A stretch of 64,000 bases of DNA from Sediminicoccus rosea (GTDB lineage: Bacteria > Pseudomonadota > Alphaproteobacteria > Acetobacterales > Acetobacteraceae): contig NZ_CP137852.1 in the NCBI RefSeq assembly GCF_033547095.1, positions 1,977,501 to 2,041,500 of the forward strand, written 5' to 3'. Below, one piece after another: positions 62,838 to 64,000 of the stretch (the stretch's first letter is position 1; the number at the start of each line of letters is the position of its first letter). A model generated the notes under the pieces. That model was not told where the DNA came from, ran no database searches, and was given only the letters and a program-made list of their open reading frames with translations. Position numbers and translations under genes: made by a program.

Positions 62838-64000
62838 AAATCCGCGCGCAGATCGCGATGGTGCTGAACCTCGACAAGTGCATCGGCTGTCACACCTGCT
62901 CGGTCACCTGCAAGAACGTATGGACCAACCGCGAGGGGATGGAATACGCGTGGTTCAACAACGTCGAGACCAAGCCCGGCATCGGCTATCCCAAGGATTG
63001 GGAGGACCAGAAGAAGTGGAAGGGCGGCTGGAAGCGCAGACGCAATGGCAAGATCGTGCCGCGCATCGGCGGCAAGTGGCGCGTGCTGGCGAACATCTTC
63101 GCCAACCCGAACATGCCCGAGATCGACGACTACTATGAGCCCTTCACTTTCGATTACGAGCACCTGCAGAAGGCGCCGGAGCTGGAGGCCTTTCCCACCG
63201 CTCGGCCGCGCAGCCTGATCACCGGCGAGCGGATGGAGAAGATCGAGTGGGGGCCGAACTGGGAGGAGATCCTCGGCGGTGAATTCGCCAAGCGCTCGAA
63301 GGATGTGAATTTCGAGGGCGTGCAGAAGGAAATGTACGGCCAGTTCGAAAACACCTTCATGATGTATCTGCCGCGGCTCTGCGAGCACTGCCTCAACCCG
63401 GCCTGCGCCGCGGCCTGCCCGTCGGGCGCCATCTACAAGCGCGAGGAGGATGGCATCGTCCTGATTGACCAGGACAAGTGCCGCGGCTGGCGCATGTGCG
63501 TCTCGGGCTGCCCCTACAAGAAGATCTATTACAACTGGTCCTCCGGGAAATCCGAGAAGTGCATCTTCTGCTATCCGCGCATCGAGGCGGGGCAGCCCAC
63601 CGTTTGCTCCGAGACCTGCGTGGGGCGCATCCGCTACCTCGGCGTGATGCTCTACGACGCCGACCGCATCGAGGAAGCGGCGAGCGTGGCGGATGAGAAG
63701 AACCTCTACGAATCCCAGATGAGCATCTTCTGCGATCCGAACGACCCGAAGGTGATCGCCCAGGCGCGGGCGGATGGCATCAGCGACTCCTGGCTGGAAG
63801 CGGCGCGCCATTCGCCGGTCTGGAAGATGGCGATGGAGTGGAAGGTCGCCTTCCCGCTGCATCCCGAATACCGCACGCTGCCGATGGTCTGGTACGTGCC
63901 GCCGCTCTCGCCCATCACGGCCGCGGCGGAAGCCGGTCAGATGGGCACGGATGGCGGCATGCCGGATGTACGCTCGCTCCGCATCCCGCTGAAGTATCTG
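62834..64000 (+). CDS. narH: Respiratory nitrate reductase beta subunit, 3' end cut by window edge
   Basis: 389 codons visible of a roughly 510-residue protein; the frame is open to the last base. It holds the Fe-S clusters that pass electrons from NarI to NarG. Cysteine groups visible: Cys16, Cys19, Cys22, Cys26 (LDKCIGCHTCSVTC), CEHCLNPACAAAC, and CRGWRMCVSGC with the Trp replacing a cluster Cys as in NarH, plus CIFCYPRIEAGQPTVC. narJ and narI are expected to the right. Confidence 0.96.
   Translation, partial: MKIRAQIAMVLNLDKCIGCHTCSVTCKNVWTNREGMEYAWFNNVETKPGIGYPKDWEDQKKWKGGWKRRRNGKIVPRIGGKWRVLANIFANPNMPEIDDYYEPFTFDYEHLQKAPELEAFPTARPRSLITGERMEKIEWGPNWEEILGGEFAKRSKDVNFEGVQKEMYGQFENTFMMYLPRLCEHCLNPACAAACPSGAIYKREEDGIVLIDQDKCRGWRMCVSGCPYKKIYYNWSSGKSEKCIFCYPRIEAGQPTVCSETCVGRIRYLGVMLYDADRIEEAASVADEKNLYESQMSIFCDPNDPKVIAQARADGISDSWLEAARHSPVWKMAMEWKVAFPLHPEYRTLPMVWYVPPLSPITAAAEAGQMGTDGGMPDVRSLRIPLKYL

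Noticed and set aside
1-64000. tRNA, rRNA or riboswitch genes
   Set aside because: I saw none by eye, and all longer gaps are accounted for; a tRNAscan-SE/Infernal run would be decisive.

Overview
The window is a very GC-rich, gene-dense stretch with strong G/C third positions, almost no intergenic space and many 1-4 nt stop/start overlaps. Gene content points to an alphaproteobacterium, most likely an Acetobacteraceae of the Roseomonas/Roseococcus kind: Bug-family and TRAP solute-binding proteins, AtuA-type proteins, 3-hydroxybutyrate metabolism, protocatechuate dioxygenase, LLM flavin enzymes and two photolyases. The genus is inferred from gene content only. About 57 protein genes are supported. 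No rRNA, tRNA or CRISPR array was seen by eye.

Layout. 1-4.1 kb: four overlapping catabolic genes (glycerol kinase cut by the window edge, a SelA-like PLP enzyme, AtuA-like, and a small AtuA companion). 4.2-13.3 kb: an apparent glycosylation module, with an FkbM methyltransferase, a 1343-residue octapeptide-repeat protein, a SPINDLY/OGT-type glycosyltransferase and a convergent second glycosyltransferase. 13.4-18.3 kb: membrane/coiled-coil protein, LLM oxidoreductase, DMT exporter, secreted beta-propeller, DUF4424. 18.4-23.9 kb: a TRAP transporter operon running into pcaHG and pcaB. 23.9-28.0 kb: citrate synthase, anchored nuclease, CYTH/CHAD and SixA. 28.1-36.1 kb: SDR, DUF6134 and an Fe-S photolyase; two Bug binding proteins and a creatininase-family hydrolase; a metallophosphoesterase coupled to a class I photolyase. 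36.1-40.3 kb: aldolase-II protein, small secreted protein, bdhA-patatin, methyltransferase, DUF3293. 40.3-44.1 kb: RlmI-like methyltransferase, two tandem DMT exporters, gluQ. 44.3-54.6 kb: housekeeping and stress genes (HNH, pirin, Usp, APH-kinase fusion, pdxH, fabI, GNAT, K+/H+ antiporter, aroC, and an unknown).

54.6-64 kb looks different and probably acquired. It holds the C-terminal remnant of a large serine recombinase, a Crp/Fnr regulator without Fe-S cysteines, a divergent promoter region with a perfect FNR/DNR palindrome, a double-length NarK, narG, and narH running off the right edge. This is the start of a respiratory nitrate reductase operon.

The most unusual object is the repeat protein. 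Octapeptides build 56-residue blocks, which build a 248-residue super-repeat present in four near-identical 744-bp copies plus a partial fifth. It has almost no Lys, Cys, Trp or His and about 27% Ser/Thr, and it lies directly upstream of an O-GlcNAc-transferase-like enzyme. A substrate-modifier pair is the natural hypothesis. Two genes also seem to start with CTG inside a CTGA stop/start overlap.
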